A program made the position numbers and the translations under genes. This document shows, piece by piece, positions 46,389 through 55,250 of a stretch of 64,000 bases of DNA. Within the stretch, counting starts at the first letter, position 1, and each line of letters opens with the position of its first letter. The stretch is from Gammaproteobacteria bacterium HGW-Gammaproteobacteria-2 (GTDB lineage Bacteria; Pseudomonadota; Gammaproteobacteria; Xanthomonadales; Xanthomonadaceae): the NCBI GenBank assembly GCA_002840015.1, contig PGZE01000031.1, forward strand, positions 1-64,000, written 5' to 3'. A model generated the notes under the pieces. It was not told the DNA's origin and did no database searches. It worked only from the letters and a program-made list of their open reading frames with translations.

Positions 46389-47108
46389 TCATGATGACCT
46401 TTGGCGAGCGCGTTTGCGCACCGGGGGCTGTGGGGTTTCGACTGGCTCGTGGGCACGCACGAACAGGTCGACCACGCTGCGGATATGCGCGGCGGTCGCC
46501 TCGCCCTGCGGCAGCGCAGCGCAGCCAATCAGTGCGCACATATGCGCCAGGCCCTTGACCAATACGAAGAAATGCTCGGCTGAGGTGCGCGGTTCGGGAA
46601 CGTTGAGTTTGCCGGCGCGGTGCGCCTTGCGCAGCAGTTGTTCCAGCGCGTCGATGGTGCGCTTGGGGCCGGCATCAAAAAATATCTGCGCCAGATTGTC
46701 GCTGGCCGGCGCGCGCGCCGCCATGGTGCGGTACATCTCCATCGCATCGGGGCTGCATGCCAATGCATGGAAGCGCTCGGCAATGGTGGTGAGTACCGCT
46801 GCAATGGGCACCGATGCCGTGGGCATGGCGAACGCCCGGCTTGGCAGTTGCTCTTCGCAGCGGGCTTTCACCGCCGCAGCAAACAGCGTGTTTTTGTCCT
46901 TGAAGTGGCTGTAAACCGTCAGCTTGGAGACGCCTGCTTCAGCCGCGATGGCATCCATAGAGATGCGATCGTAACCGTAGCGTGGAAACAGGCTCTTGGC
47001 GGCTTCCAGGATTGCTTTGCGCTTGGCCAGGTCCTTGGGCCGGCCAGGGCCGGGCACGGCATTGCGCGCTGCGCGGGCGCCGACCTTGCGTGGCTTGTTT
47101 TCACTCAT
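46389..47108 (-). CDS. TetR-family transcriptional repressor
   Basis: The 239-residue regulator has a TetR helix-turn-helix (about residues 25-72, with YDRISMDAIAAEAGVSKLTVYSHFKDKNTLFAA) and a C-terminal ligand domain. It is divergent from the RND membrane-fusion gene, with a near-palindrome in the 89-base spacer, so it is the likely repressor of the pump. Confidence 0.9.
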   Translation of the reverse strand: MSENKPRKVGARAARNAVPGPGRPKDLAKRKAILEAAKSLFPRYGYDRISMDAIAAEAGVSKLTVYSHFKDKNTLFAAAVKARCEEQLPSRAFAMPTASVPIAAVLTTIAERFHALACSPDAMEMYRTMAARAPASDNLAQIFFDAGPKRTIDALEQLLRKAHRAGKLNVPEPRTSAEHFFVLVKGLAHMCALIGCAALPQGEATAAHIRSVVDLFVRAHEPVETPQPPVRKRARQRSS

Positions 47109-47136
47109 GAGCGAACATTCTGGACTGATGGGTACA

Positions 47137-47157
47137 GGAAACTATACTATACGTTCC
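47137..47157. promoter_or_regulatory. Candidate TetR operator overlapping efflux promoter
   Basis: A 21-base imperfect palindrome (outer GGAA/TTCC, inner TATA/TATA, eight of ten positions paired) lies between tetR and the efflux genes. It contains TATACT, a possible -10 element reading toward the pump. Confidence 0.6.
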
Positions 47158-47197
47158 AGTTCACATATTAACCTGCTCGCGATTTTGAGGTAAGGCC

Positions 47198-48304
47198 ATG
47201 TCCAATGCAGTCACCCGATACGTTCTCAACGGCACGCTGTTGCTGCTACTGACGGCTTGCAGTGGGGTTGCGCAAGAAGTAGAGCAGGTACGCCCGGCGC
47301 TGGTGGTGCAGCCACAAACGGGCGAGGGCGCAATTGTTGCCTATGCCGGCGAAGTGCGCGCCCGTTACGAGCCGGCACTGGGTTTTCGCATCGGCGGAAA
47401 AATCATTGCGCGTGCAGTGGATGTCGGTGATCGGGTCGCTGCTGGGGCACTGCTGGCCGAACTTGACCCGGATGACGTGCGCTTGCAGGCACAGGCTGCA
47501 CAGGCGCAATGGCGCGCAGCGCAGGCTGACCTGGAGCTGGCCCGCGCCGAGCGTGAGCGCGCCGCCGCATTGATCGAGCGCAAGCTGGTCAGCGCATCGG
47601 TTTACGACAGCCGCGACGCCGCATGGCGAGCCGCGCAAGCCAAGGCGCGGCAAGCTAAAGCGCAGTGGGATGTTGCCAGCAATCAGGCTGGATACAGCAA
47701 GCTGTACGCGCCAGAGGCCGGTGTTATCGCGGCTCGCCACGCCGAAGCCGGGCAGGTGGTGGCCGCAGGGCAAGCCGTGTTCACGCTGGCAGTGGATGGT
47801 GAGCGCGAGATCGCCATCGACATCCCTGAGCAGCGTATCGCGCAGTTCAAGATGGGGCAGAAAGTGACAGTGGCATTGTGGGCGCAATCGGGTAGCCGGT
47901 TCCCCGGTCATATTCGCGAGTTGTCACCAGCGGCTGATCCGCAGACCCGCACCTATGCCGCGCGGGTAACGCTTGACGCGGGCACGGCACTGGCCGAGTT
48001 GGGGCAAACCGCGCGCGTCTACACCGCCGGCACCGATGCCGCTCGGCAATTGATGTTGCCGCTGTCGGCTGTCAGCGCCGAGGATGGTGTCGCGTTTGCC
48101 TGGGTGGTGGACCCGGCGACCGCGCGCCTGCAACGCCGGCCGCTGGTGTTGGGCGCTTATCAGGAGGATCGGGTGCCGGTCATCTCCGGGTTGCGCGGTG
48201 AAGAATGGGTAGTGGCCGGAGGGGTGCATTTGTTGCGCGAAGGCCAACGGGTGGCCCCGGTAGACCGCGACAACCGCGCGGTAATCCTCGTCCAAACCCC
48301 CTGA
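47198..48304 (+). CDS. RND efflux periplasmic adaptor (membrane fusion) lipoprotein
   Basis: The 368-residue adaptor links the RND pump to an outer-membrane channel. It has a lipobox (LLLLTACSG), a biotinyl-lipoyl-like hairpin (ARAVDVGDRVAAGALLAELDP) with an alpha-helical hairpin, and beta-barrel and membrane-proximal domains. GAGGTAAGGCC precedes the ATG. It forms an operon with the pump gene seven bases downstream. Confidence 0.93.
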   Translation: MSNAVTRYVLNGTLLLLLTACSGVAQEVEQVRPALVVQPQTGEGAIVAYAGEVRARYEPALGFRIGGKIIARAVDVGDRVAAGALLAELDPDDVRLQAQAAQAQWRAAQADLELARAERERAAALIERKLVSASVYDSRDAAWRAAQAKARQAKAQWDVASNQAGYSKLYAPEAGVIAARHAEAGQVVAAGQAVFTLAVDGEREIAIDIPEQRIAQFKMGQKVTVALWAQSGSRFPGHIRELSPAADPQTRTYAARVTLDAGTALAELGQTARVYTAGTDAARQLMLPLSAVSAEDGVAFAWVVDPATARLQRRPLVLGAYQEDRVPVISGLRGEEWVVAGGVHLLREGQRVAPVDRDNRAVILVQTP

Positions 48305-48311
48305 GGCCACC

Positions 48312-51300
48312 ATGAGCCAATTCAATCTATCCGCATGGGCGCTGCATAACCGCGGCCTGGTGTTGTACGCCATGGTGCTGCTGAGTATTGCCGGCATTAT
48401 GTCCTACACCCGCCTGGGGCAATCCGAAGATCCGCCGTTCACCTTCAAGGCCATGGTGATTCGCACCGTGTGGCCCGGTGCCACGGCCGAAGAAGTGGCG
48501 CGGCAAGTCAGCGACCGCATTGAAAAAAAACTGATGGAAACCGGCGAGTATCAGTGGATACGCTCTTACTCGCGGCCGGGGGAATCACAGATCACGTTCA
48601 TGGCGCGTGATTCGCTGCGCTCCGAGCACCTGCCTGAATTGTGGTATCAGGTGCGCAAGAAAACCGGCGATATCCGCAATCAGTTGCCGTCCGGCATCAT
48701 CGGCCCGTTTTTCAACGATGAGTTCGGCGATACCTTCGGCAACATCTATGCGTTGACGGGCAAAGGGTTTGATTACGCCACCCTCAAGGACTATGCCGAC
48801 CGCCTGCAGATTGAATTGCAGCGGGTGCCGGATGTGGCCAAGGTTGAACTGGTTGGCCTGCAAGACGAAAAAATCTGGATCGAGCTGAGCAATATCAAGC
48901 TGGCTACGCTGGGGGTGTCACTCAATCAAGTGCAGCAGGCACTTGAGACGCAAAACGCGGTGGTTGCCGCCGGTTTTTTTGAAACGCCCAGTGAGCGCAT
49001 TCCGCTGCGTATCTCCGGTCGTTTTCGCTCGGTTGCCGAAATCCGCGACTTTCCGATCCGCGTCGATGACCGCACGTTTCGCATTGGCGATGTAGCCGAT
49101 GTTCGCCGTGGTTTCAACGATCCCCCGGCACCGCGCATGCGATTTCTCGGCGAGGATGCCATCGGTATCGCGGTATCGATGAAAAGCGGCGGCGACATCC
49201 TGCGGCTGGGCAAGGCACTGGAAAACACTTTCGCCCGCGTGCAGGCGACCTTGCCGATCGGCATGGATCTGGCCAAGGTGTCCGATCAGCCACAGGCGGT
49301 TCGGCAGTCGGTGGGCGAGTTCGTGCGCGTGCTGGCCGAGGCGGTGCTGATCGTGCTGGTGGTGAGTTTTTTCTCGCTTGGTGTGCGCACCGGCCTGGTG
49401 GTTGGGCTGTCAATACCGCTGGTGCTGTCGATGACGTTTGCGGCGATGTATCTGCTCGATATTGGCCTGCACAAAATCTCGTTGGGTGCGCTGGTGGTCG
49501 CGCTTGGTTTGCTGGTTGATGACGCCATCATCGCGGTGGAAATGATGGCGGTGAAAATCGAGCAGGGATTTGATCGCCTCAGTGCTGCCAGCTTCACCTG
49601 GACATCCACGGCCTTCCCGATGTTGACCGGCACATTGGTCACTGCCGTTGGCTTTTTGCCAATCGCCACTGCCCAGTCAGGTACCGGTGAATACACCCGC
49701 GCGATTTTTCAGGTAGTGACATTGGCGCTGTTGTTGTCTTGGATAGCGGCGGTAGTGTTTGTGCCGTATCTGGGCGACAAGTTGCTGCCTGCGCACAAGT
49801 CGGCAGCAGACGCCGACACTTCGTCATTCGTGCCCGCGCATGGCAAGGCACACGATCCTTACGACACCCGCTTTTATCGCCGATTCCGTGGCTGGGTGGC
49901 GTGGTGTTTGCATCATCGCTGGCTGGTCATTTCAGTTACTGTTGCAGCGTTCATGCTGTCACTGGTGATGTTCCGGTTTGTACCGCAGCAGTTTTTTCCG
50001 GCTTCAGCGCGGCTGGAGTTGATGGTTGACCTCAAATTGGCCGAAGGCGCGTCGCTGCTTGCCACCGACGCCGAAGTGAAGAAGCTCGAAGCCTTGCTCG
50101 CCAAGCGCGAGGACATCGACAACTATGTGGCCTACGTTGGTACCGGTTCGCCGCGCTTCTATCTGCCGCTGGATCAGCAACTGCCGGCCGCCAGCTTTGC
50201 GCAGGTGGTAGTGCTCACCCGCGACATCAAGGCGCGCGAGGTGGTGCGCAGCTGGTTGATTGAAACGCTGCCAATCACCTTTCCGCAATTGCAGGCGCGG
50301 GTGTCGCGTCTGGAAAACGGCCCGCCGGTCGGCTATCCGATCCAGTTGCGGGTTTCGGGCGAGCATATCGACACCATTCGCCGCTTTGCCCACGAACTGG
50401 CCGATCAGGTGCGCAAGAACCCGCATGTGGTCAACGTCAATCTCGATTGGGCCGAGCCGAGCAAGGTGGTGCGCCTGCATATCGATCAGGAACGCGCACG
50501 CGCCATCGGCATCGATTCCTCGCAACTGGCGCAGTTTCTGCAAAGCTCGCTGTCGGGCTTGCACATCAGCCAGTTCCGCGAAGACAACGAGCTGATCGAG
50601 ATTCTGCTGCGCGGGCCGGATTCCGAGCGCGCCGGTTTGGGCATGCTCGATAGCCTCACCGTGCCCGTGGCGAACGGCAAGTCGGTACCGATGGCGCAGA
50701 TCGCCACCCTGGAATACGGCTTCGAGGAGGGTATCATCTGGCATCGCGACCGCCTGCCCACCGTCACCGTGCGCGGCGACATCTACGGCGATCAGGTGCC
50801 GGCCACGGTGGTTGCGCAACTGCAACCGGCGCTGGAAAAACTGCGCGCCAAATTGCCGCCAGGCTACCTGCTGGAAGTGGGCGGTACGGTGGAAGACTCT
50901 ACCCGTGGCCAGCGTTCAGTTGCTGCCGGCATGCCTTTGTTGCTGGTGCTGGTGCTGAGCCTGCTGATGATTCAGCTCAAGAGTTTTCCGCGAGTGTTGA
51001 TGGTGGTGCTCACCGCGCCGCTCGGCCTGATTGGCGTGGTGCTGTTCCTGCTCGTGTTCCGGGTGCCGTTTGGCTTTGTCGCCATGCTCGGCACCATCGC
51101 GCTGTCGGGCATGATCATGCGCAACTCGGTGATTCTGGTCGATCAGATCGAGCGCGACATCCATGATGGCAGCAGCCAATGGCAGGCCATTCTCGATGCC
51201 ACCGTGCGCCGCTTCCGGCCGATCGTGCTGACCGCGATGACCGCCGTGCTGGCGATGATCCCGCTGTCGCGCAGCGTATTCTTCGGGCCGATGGCGGTGG

Positions 51301-51419
51301 CCATCATGGGTGGCCTGATCGTGGCCACGGTGCTCACCCTGCTGTTTTTGCCAGCGTTGTATGCCGCGTGGTTCCGGGTGCGCGAGAGCGTGCCGGAAAG
51401 GACGCGCTCAAGGTCATGA
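48312..51419 (+). CDS. RND efflux transporter, inner-membrane pump
   Basis: The 1035-residue protein is a full-length HAE-1-like/AcrB-superfamily pump with twelve membrane helices and two large periplasmic loops. The proton-relay region GALVVALGLLVDDAIIAVE is intact, and the C-terminal half carries MIMRNSVILVDQIE. No outer-membrane gene follows. The substrate cannot be predicted. The closest type is the single-adaptor pumps under TetR control. Confidence 0.94.
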   Translation: MSQFNLSAWALHNRGLVLYAMVLLSIAGIMSYTRLGQSEDPPFTFKAMVIRTVWPGATAEEVARQVSDRIEKKLMETGEYQWIRSYSRPGESQITFMARDSLRSEHLPELWYQVRKKTGDIRNQLPSGIIGPFFNDEFGDTFGNIYALTGKGFDYATLKDYADRLQIELQRVPDVAKVELVGLQDEKIWIELSNIKLATLGVSLNQVQQALETQNAVVAAGFFETPSERIPLRISGRFRSVAEIRDFPIRVDDRTFRIGDVADVRRGFNDPPAPRMRFLGEDAIGIAVSMKSGGDILRLGKALENTFARVQATLPIGMDLAKVSDQPQAVRQSVGEFVRVLAEAVLIVLVVSFFSLGVRTGLVVGLSIPLVLSMTFAAMYLLDIGLHKISLGALVVALGLLVDDAIIAVEMMAVKIEQGFDRLSAASFTWTSTAFPMLTGTLVTAVGFLPIATAQSGTGEYTRAIFQVVTLALLLSWIAAVVFVPYLGDKLLPAHKSAADADTSSFVPAHGKAHDPYDTRFYRRFRGWVAWCLHHRWLVISVTVAAFMLSLVMFRFVPQQFFPASARLELMVDLKLAEGASLLATDAEVKKLEALLAKREDIDNYVAYVGTGSPRFYLPLDQQLPAASFAQVVVLTRDIKAREVVRSWLIETLPITFPQLQARVSRLENGPPVGYPIQLRVSGEHIDTIRRFAHELADQVRKNPHVVNVNLDWAEPSKVVRLHIDQERARAIGIDSSQLAQFLQSSLSGLHISQFREDNELIEILLRGPDSERAGLGMLDSLTVPVANGKSVPMAQIATLEYGFEEGIIWHRDRLPTVTVRGDIYGDQVPATVVAQLQPALEKLRAKLPPGYLLEVGGTVEDSTRGQRSVAAGMPLLLVLVLSLLMIQLKSFPRVLMVVLTAPLGLIGVVLFLLVFRVPFGFVAMLGTIALSGMIMRNSVILVDQIERDIHDGSSQWQAILDATVRRFRPIVLTAMTAVLAMIPLSRSVFFGPMAVAIMGGLIVATVLTLLFLPALYAAWFRVRESVPERTRSRS

Positions 51420-51506
51420 CCGTTGGCTCGTTGGACTTGTCCGCAGCACTCACTGCTGCTGTGGATTGTTCCGGCACGTTGAGGTAACCGCCGTTGTGAC
51501 AAGCCG

Positions 51507-51536
51507 ATTCGTTCGCTGTGAATTCGTTCGCTGTGA
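51507..51536. repeat. Tandem duplication of a 15-bp unit
   Basis: ATTCGTTCGCTGTGA occurs twice head to tail with no gap in the 177-base spacer between the RND gene and the AbrB-like gene, 60 bases before the latter. It may be iterons for the AbrB/PIN pair or a slippage duplication. Nothing else is seen in the spacer. Confidence 0.6.
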
Positions 51537-51596
51537 ATTTGACAGCGGCGACCGTGATGCGTAGTCTTACCTAGGTCTTACTTTGACGACGCGGCC

Positions 51597-51860
51597 ATGG
51601 AAACCACCAAGCTGTCCAGCAAGGGCCAGGTGATCATCCCCAAGGCCTTTCGCACCCGCAATCACTGGGAAGCCGGCCTTGAACTGCAGGTGATCGCCAC
51701 CGGCGACGGCATTCTGCTCAAGCCCAAGGCGCCCTTCGAGGTGGCCGCGCTGGCCGATGTTGCCGGCCTTCTCAAGGGCCGGATCAAACCGATGACCGGC
51801 GCGCAAATCGCGCAGGCGCTGCAACACGACGTGCGCAGGAAATGGCGTGACAGCCGTTGA
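51597..51860 (+). CDS. AbrB/MazE-type antitoxin-like DNA-binding protein
   Basis: The 87-residue protein starts METTKLSSKGQVIIPKAFR, a SpoVT-AbrB swapped-hairpin domain. The C-terminal part with LKGRIKPMTGAQIAQAL would wrap the toxin. It overlaps the PIN gene by 14 bases, forming a VapBC-like antitoxin-toxin pair. Confidence 0.85.
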   Translation: METTKLSSKGQVIIPKAFRTRNHWEAGLELQVIATGDGILLKPKAPFEVAALADVAGLLKGRIKPMTGAQIAQALQHDVRRKWRDSR

Positions 51861-52236
51861 TACCAACGTGCTGGTGCGTCTGCTGACCGGCGACCACCCC
51901 GCCCAATACAAGGCCAGCCACGCCCTGTTCGCCGCCGAGCCGGTGTTCATTCCCGATACCGTGATTCTGGAAACCGAGTGTGTGCTGCGTGCCGCCTACC
52001 AGTTGGAGCCCGCCGCCGTCTGCGAAGCCCTGCGCCGGGTGTGCGGACTGGCCAACGTCACCCTCGCCAACGCCCCGATGATCGCGCAAGTGATCGCTTG
52101 GCACGAGGCCGGCCTCGATTTCGCCGACGCCTTCCACCTCGCCTTGAGCAAGGATCAGGATGCCCTCAAGACCTTCGACGCAGACTTCATTCGGCGCGGC
52201 AAGGCATTGAGCGACTGCCGCGTCGAGAAGCCCTGA
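51847..52236 (+). CDS. PIN-domain toxin (VapC-like)
   Basis: The 129-residue PIN-domain protein starts at GTG 51847 inside the antitoxin gene. Acidic active-site residues are seen in AVDTNVLVR (Asp), ILETECVL (Glu) and GLDFADAFHLAL (Asp). VapC proteins are ribonucleases, often cutting tRNA or rRNA; the target is unknown here. Confidence 0.87.
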   Translation: MTAVDTNVLVRLLTGDHPAQYKASHALFAAEPVFIPDTVILETECVLRAAYQLEPAAVCEALRRVCGLANVTLANAPMIAQVIAWHEAGLDFADAFHLALSKDQDALKTFDADFIRRGKALSDCRVEKP

Positions 52237-52323
52237 GGCGATTACCCGAACCCCCGGTGCGCGACGCGCGACTGCATCCCGTTTCGCCAATCGGTCGATC
52301 TGCAAGCCGAACCCCGGGTTGAC

Positions 52324-52737
52324 TCACCGTGCTCGCGAAGCGAACCTGCGGCGACGCGTGAATGTTCCCAGCGCCACGCCAACCAGCCAAGGCAACGCCA
52401 GGAACAGGTTGCCCGCGAAGAACCATGAGAAGAAAAACCCGTCAAACTGCGGCAGGCCGCCACTGGCAAACCAACCGATGGCGACGATATAGAGCAGCTC
52501 CGCGATCAACAGGGCAACGATCAGTTCACGCACGCGATGGGCACGCCAGCGCGAAAGGTAGAAGGCCGCCGCGACGAGCAGTATCGCCATGAATATGGCT
52601 GCCGGGCGCAGGTCGCGCCCCGACGATCCGACCAGAGCGGAAAGTGCCATCGCTGCAAGCAGGCAAGCGATGATACTTGCCAGCGCCGTTGCCACGCGCA
52701 GCATGCTACGTGCGCCCGTCGGATTGGGGGCCGCCAT
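52324..52737 (-). CDS. Small polytopic membrane protein, function unknown
   Basis: The 137-residue product has four hydrophobic segments (about residues 12-32, 45-62, 72-92, 105-125) and a basic tail (TRRRRFASRAR). I do not recognise a family. There is no strong ribosome binding site at ATG 52737; Met12 is an alternative start. It lies alone between the PIN toxin and a broken YqaE-like gene. Confidence 0.6.
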   Translation of the reverse strand: MAAPNPTGARSMLRVATALASIIACLLAAMALSALVGSSGRDLRPAAIFMAILLVAAAFYLSRWRAHRVRELIVALLIAELLYIVAIGWFASGGLPQFDGFFFSWFFAGNLFLALPWLVGVALGTFTRRRRFASRAR

Positions 52738-52813
52738 CAGGCCGGGCGTCTGCGGGAAAGTCGGCGGGGCGCCACACCAGCGCGCCCCGTCAAGTCACCA
52801 CGGATAACCATGA

Positions 52814-52974
52814 CTACGCGCGCGATCCGCCCAGCGCTTTTTCGATTTTCTTGTCCGTCGTGTACTGGCTGAGTGCGTAGACGGACCACAGCGCTGCTGG
52901 AATCCAGCCGATGATGGTGATTTGCAAAAGCAGACAGATCAACCCGGCGAATGGATCGCCAACAACAAACGCAT
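52814..52974 (-). pseudogene. YqaE/Pmp3-family membrane protein, frameshifted by an internal deletion
   Basis: AAGGAG precedes ATG 52974, which starts MRLLLAI as in this family, but the frame then stops at once (HSPG-stop). In another frame the rest of a normal protein follows: PFAGLICLLLQITIIGWIPA and WSVYALSQYTTDKKIEKALG to the stop at 52814. Relatives carry about twelve residues (like LLPWLQFFTIGR) between the two parts. The loss is about 37 nt, near 52953-52957. The open reading starting at 53107 is an accidental frame. Confidence 0.8.
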
Positions 52975-53119
52975 CTTCTGCTCCTTGGTAGTCGATGCCA
53001 TCATCAAAACGATAGAAGCTTATAACAACCGCAGCAGCATCATTCATGTCCGGTCGCCATCGGCCCAGCCGCAGGCGCGTGTCACGTGGACGCCGCACTC
53101 GAACCATGCACGATGTGGC

Positions 53120-53746
53120 TCATGACGATGCGCCTTCGAGCGACGCCTTCAGCCGGGTCAGTGCCTCGCCCCACGCCGCGCGCAGGCCATCGGTCTCGGC
53201 GCGTGTTTGCAGGCGGTCATGGGAAACCTTCACCGTTGTCTTGGCGCCACTCGCCTGAAATGCGACTTCGACCGGCGTGTCCGGCGCCGCGTCGATCTGC
53301 TCCCAGATCATCACGATTTTTTTGCCCGGATTGATCTTGCGGATGCGCGCACGATTGCCGTCGGCATTGTCGAGGCTGCCGCCTTCGACAAAACTCAGCG
53401 TATGCCCAGAGCCGAGCCAGCGGTCGAGTGCGGCGGCGCTGGCGAATGCAGCAAAGCACGTTTCCGCAGTTGCCTTGATCGCCTTGGTTGAGCAGATCAT
53501 GTACCCCTTGGGTCTGCCGTCCTTCTCGCAGCGACCATGTGCGGCTTCATAACCCACATTGATGGTTGCTGCCCACCACGGAGCGACATGATGCGAGTCG
53601 TGCAGCAGGCTGCCGATTGCACGCCGTCCCTGTTCCGGGCCGCCGCTGGCATCGAGTAATGCGTACCACTCGCTCAGTGTGCGGCCCGTGGCCGCTTTGG
53701 CGGTGGCGTCGTCAAGCGGATAGTCCGCGCGCAAGCTGATTTTCAT
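53120..53746 (-). CDS. DUF4287 plus AHSA1/SRPBCC domain protein
   Basis: The 208-residue product has an N-terminal DUF4287-like part (about residues 12-75, TGRTLSEWYALLDASGGPEQ through SHHVAPWWAATINVGYE). A C-terminal SRPBCC/AHSA1-like part (about 80-200) follows, containing KKIVMIWEQIDAAPDTPVEV. Such proteins bind small hydrophobic ligands or act as Hsp90-activator homologues; no specific role can be given. It is followed by a DUF1761 gene on the same strand upstream. Confidence 0.75.
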   Translation of the reverse strand: MKISLRADYPLDDATAKAATGRTLSEWYALLDASGGPEQGRRAIGSLLHDSHHVAPWWAATINVGYEAAHGRCEKDGRPKGYMICSTKAIKATAETCFAAFASAAALDRWLGSGHTLSFVEGGSLDNADGNRARIRKINPGKKIVMIWEQIDAAPDTPVEVAFQASGAKTTVKVSHDRLQTRAETDGLRAAWGEALTRLKASLEGASS

Positions 53747-53759
53747 CGTGACCCCCTGC

Positions 53760-54173
53760 TCAAGCTGCGCCGGGCACTGGCCATAGTGCGAGGATCAAAC
53801 CGATCACGGTGAACTGCAACGTGTGATATCCGGCATTGATCGCGAACAGCTTGAGTGATTTGCGCTCAAACAAATAATTGATGCCAAAGCTTCCCGACAC
53901 CCAGAACAAACCCGCCGCAGCACCTGCGCCCAAGCCGAGCGCCAACGGTGGGCGCGGCCCGAGAAACAGGGCGAACACCCATGCCGCCAGCAAGCTGAGC
54001 ACGAAACTCAGGCCGAAGATCAGGGCCATGTTGCCGCCCGCCAGACGCTCATCGGTGAGGCCGGTCTCGCGTTGCCACGCCTTGCCAAACAGCAGTGGTG
54101 AATACCACAGGCCGCCCAATACGAAGCTGGCCAATGCCGCACACAGTACGGCCCATACATTGAATTCCGGCAT
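53760..54173 (-). CDS. DUF1761 membrane protein
   Basis: This 137-residue protein with four hydrophobic segments contains ALASFVLGGLWYSPLLFGKAW near the N-terminus and ERKSLKLFAINAGYHTLQFT near the C-terminus, both typical of DUF1761. GGGGAGAGCAAC precedes the ATG. It is probably cotranscribed with the AHSA1-like gene that follows it at 13 bases. Function is unknown. Confidence 0.8.
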   Translation of the reverse strand: MPEFNVWAVLCAALASFVLGGLWYSPLLFGKAWQRETGLTDERLAGGNMALIFGLSFVLSLLAAWVFALFLGPRPPLALGLGAGAAAGLFWVSGSFGINYLFERKSLKLFAINAGYHTLQFTVIGLILALWPVPGAA

Positions 54174-54250
54174 GTTGCTCTCCCCATTGCGGTGATTGTT
54201 TGCAGCGATAAAGTGTCGCCGGATCGTGTCCGATATGTATTGGAAAAATG

Positions 54251-55123
54251 TTACCGCACAACGAGGCTATTGCTGTCAGGCATGTCGCGTTGCAGGAAAT
54301 CCTCAGGCGAATAGCCGGAAAAAACACGAAAGTCGCGGATCAGGTGCGACTGGTCGTAGTACCCGCAGTGCGCCGCCAGTTCGGCCCAGGGCACGCGCTG
54401 ATGCCGCGGTAGCAATTCCAGGGCGCGCTGGAATCGCAGAATGCGCGCCATCGACTTCGCGCCGATCCCTACTTCCACGGCGAACCGCTCGGCGAAGTGT
54501 TTGCGGCTCACGCCCGCTTCGGCGACCAGCGATGCAATTGCGACTTGTCCCGCGCTCGCCGCAATGCGCTGCAGGGCGTTGCAAACCCAGGTGCTCGGGC
54601 GATAGCGTTCATCCAGACGCGAAAGCAGCCATGCTTCAACCAAGTCGAAGCGGGTCCCGGCATCGGAGGTTTCCAACAGGCGCTGACGCAAACCCTGCAC
54701 GCTGTCGCCGAGCAACGCGCTGAGCGGTAACACCCGCTCGGCGCACTCGCTGGCATCGGCATGCAACCACGGCCGTACCCCACTGGCACGAAACGCGACA
54801 CCCAGCAAAACGCTGCCGTGCGGCGCCTCGGTGTCGATCGGCGATTGCTGCGGGCCGCAGTACCAGATGTCGTCAAACGCGATCCGCCGTTCCGGCGGGC
54901 CCGGTTCGATCAGGTATTGGCGCGGCCCGAGATTGATCAGCAAAAAACAATTGCTCGACGGCAGGATGCGATCGCGCTGATAGCGCACCTGTCCCGCGCC
55001 AAACCACAAGGTCGAAACGTGCGCCGCCAGCGCCGGACAGGGCGTGCATGACGCAACCGACCATGTGCCCAGCGCGTCGTCGTGCCGATGAACGCTCACC
55101 CGCGATGATTGGCTACCATCCAC
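54251..55123 (-). CDS. AraC-family transcriptional regulator
   Basis: GGGGAG six bases before GTG 55123 supports this start and 290 residues. The C-terminal AraC domain has two helix-turn-helix units (IASLVAEAGVSRKHFAERFA and AAHCGYYDQSHLIRDFRVF) and ends GYSPEDFLQ. The N-terminal domain resembles DUF6597-type sensor regions. The regulated gene is unknown; the upstream DUF1761/AHSA1-like pair on the same strand is a candidate. Confidence 0.85.
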   Translation of the reverse strand: MDGSQSSRVSVHRHDDALGTWSVASCTPCPALAAHVSTLWFGAGQVRYQRDRILPSSNCFLLINLGPRQYLIEPGPPERRIAFDDIWYCGPQQSPIDTEAPHGSVLLGVAFRASGVRPWLHADASECAERVLPLSALLGDSVQGLRQRLLETSDAGTRFDLVEAWLLSRLDERYRPSTWVCNALQRIAASAGQVAIASLVAEAGVSRKHFAERFAVEVGIGAKSMARILRFQRALELLPRHQRVPWAELAAHCGYYDQSHLIRDFRVFSGYSPEDFLQRDMPDSNSLVVR

Positions 55124-55250
55124 GCGTTGCTCCCCAGACACGCCGTGGCAATGAGCTTACCTCAGCGAAAATCCGAGGGCAGCAAAAATCGTGCTCGTGC
55201 TCGCGTCGCGCATGCGAAAAATGCAATTGTGCGAGTTTGACCCGCCAACT

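Noticed and set aside
53000-53107. 97-codon frame 52814-53107 as a genuine protein
   Set aside because: Only its C-terminal part looks like a protein family. The proper start with ribosome binding site is at 52974 in another frame, so the N-terminal part is accidental.
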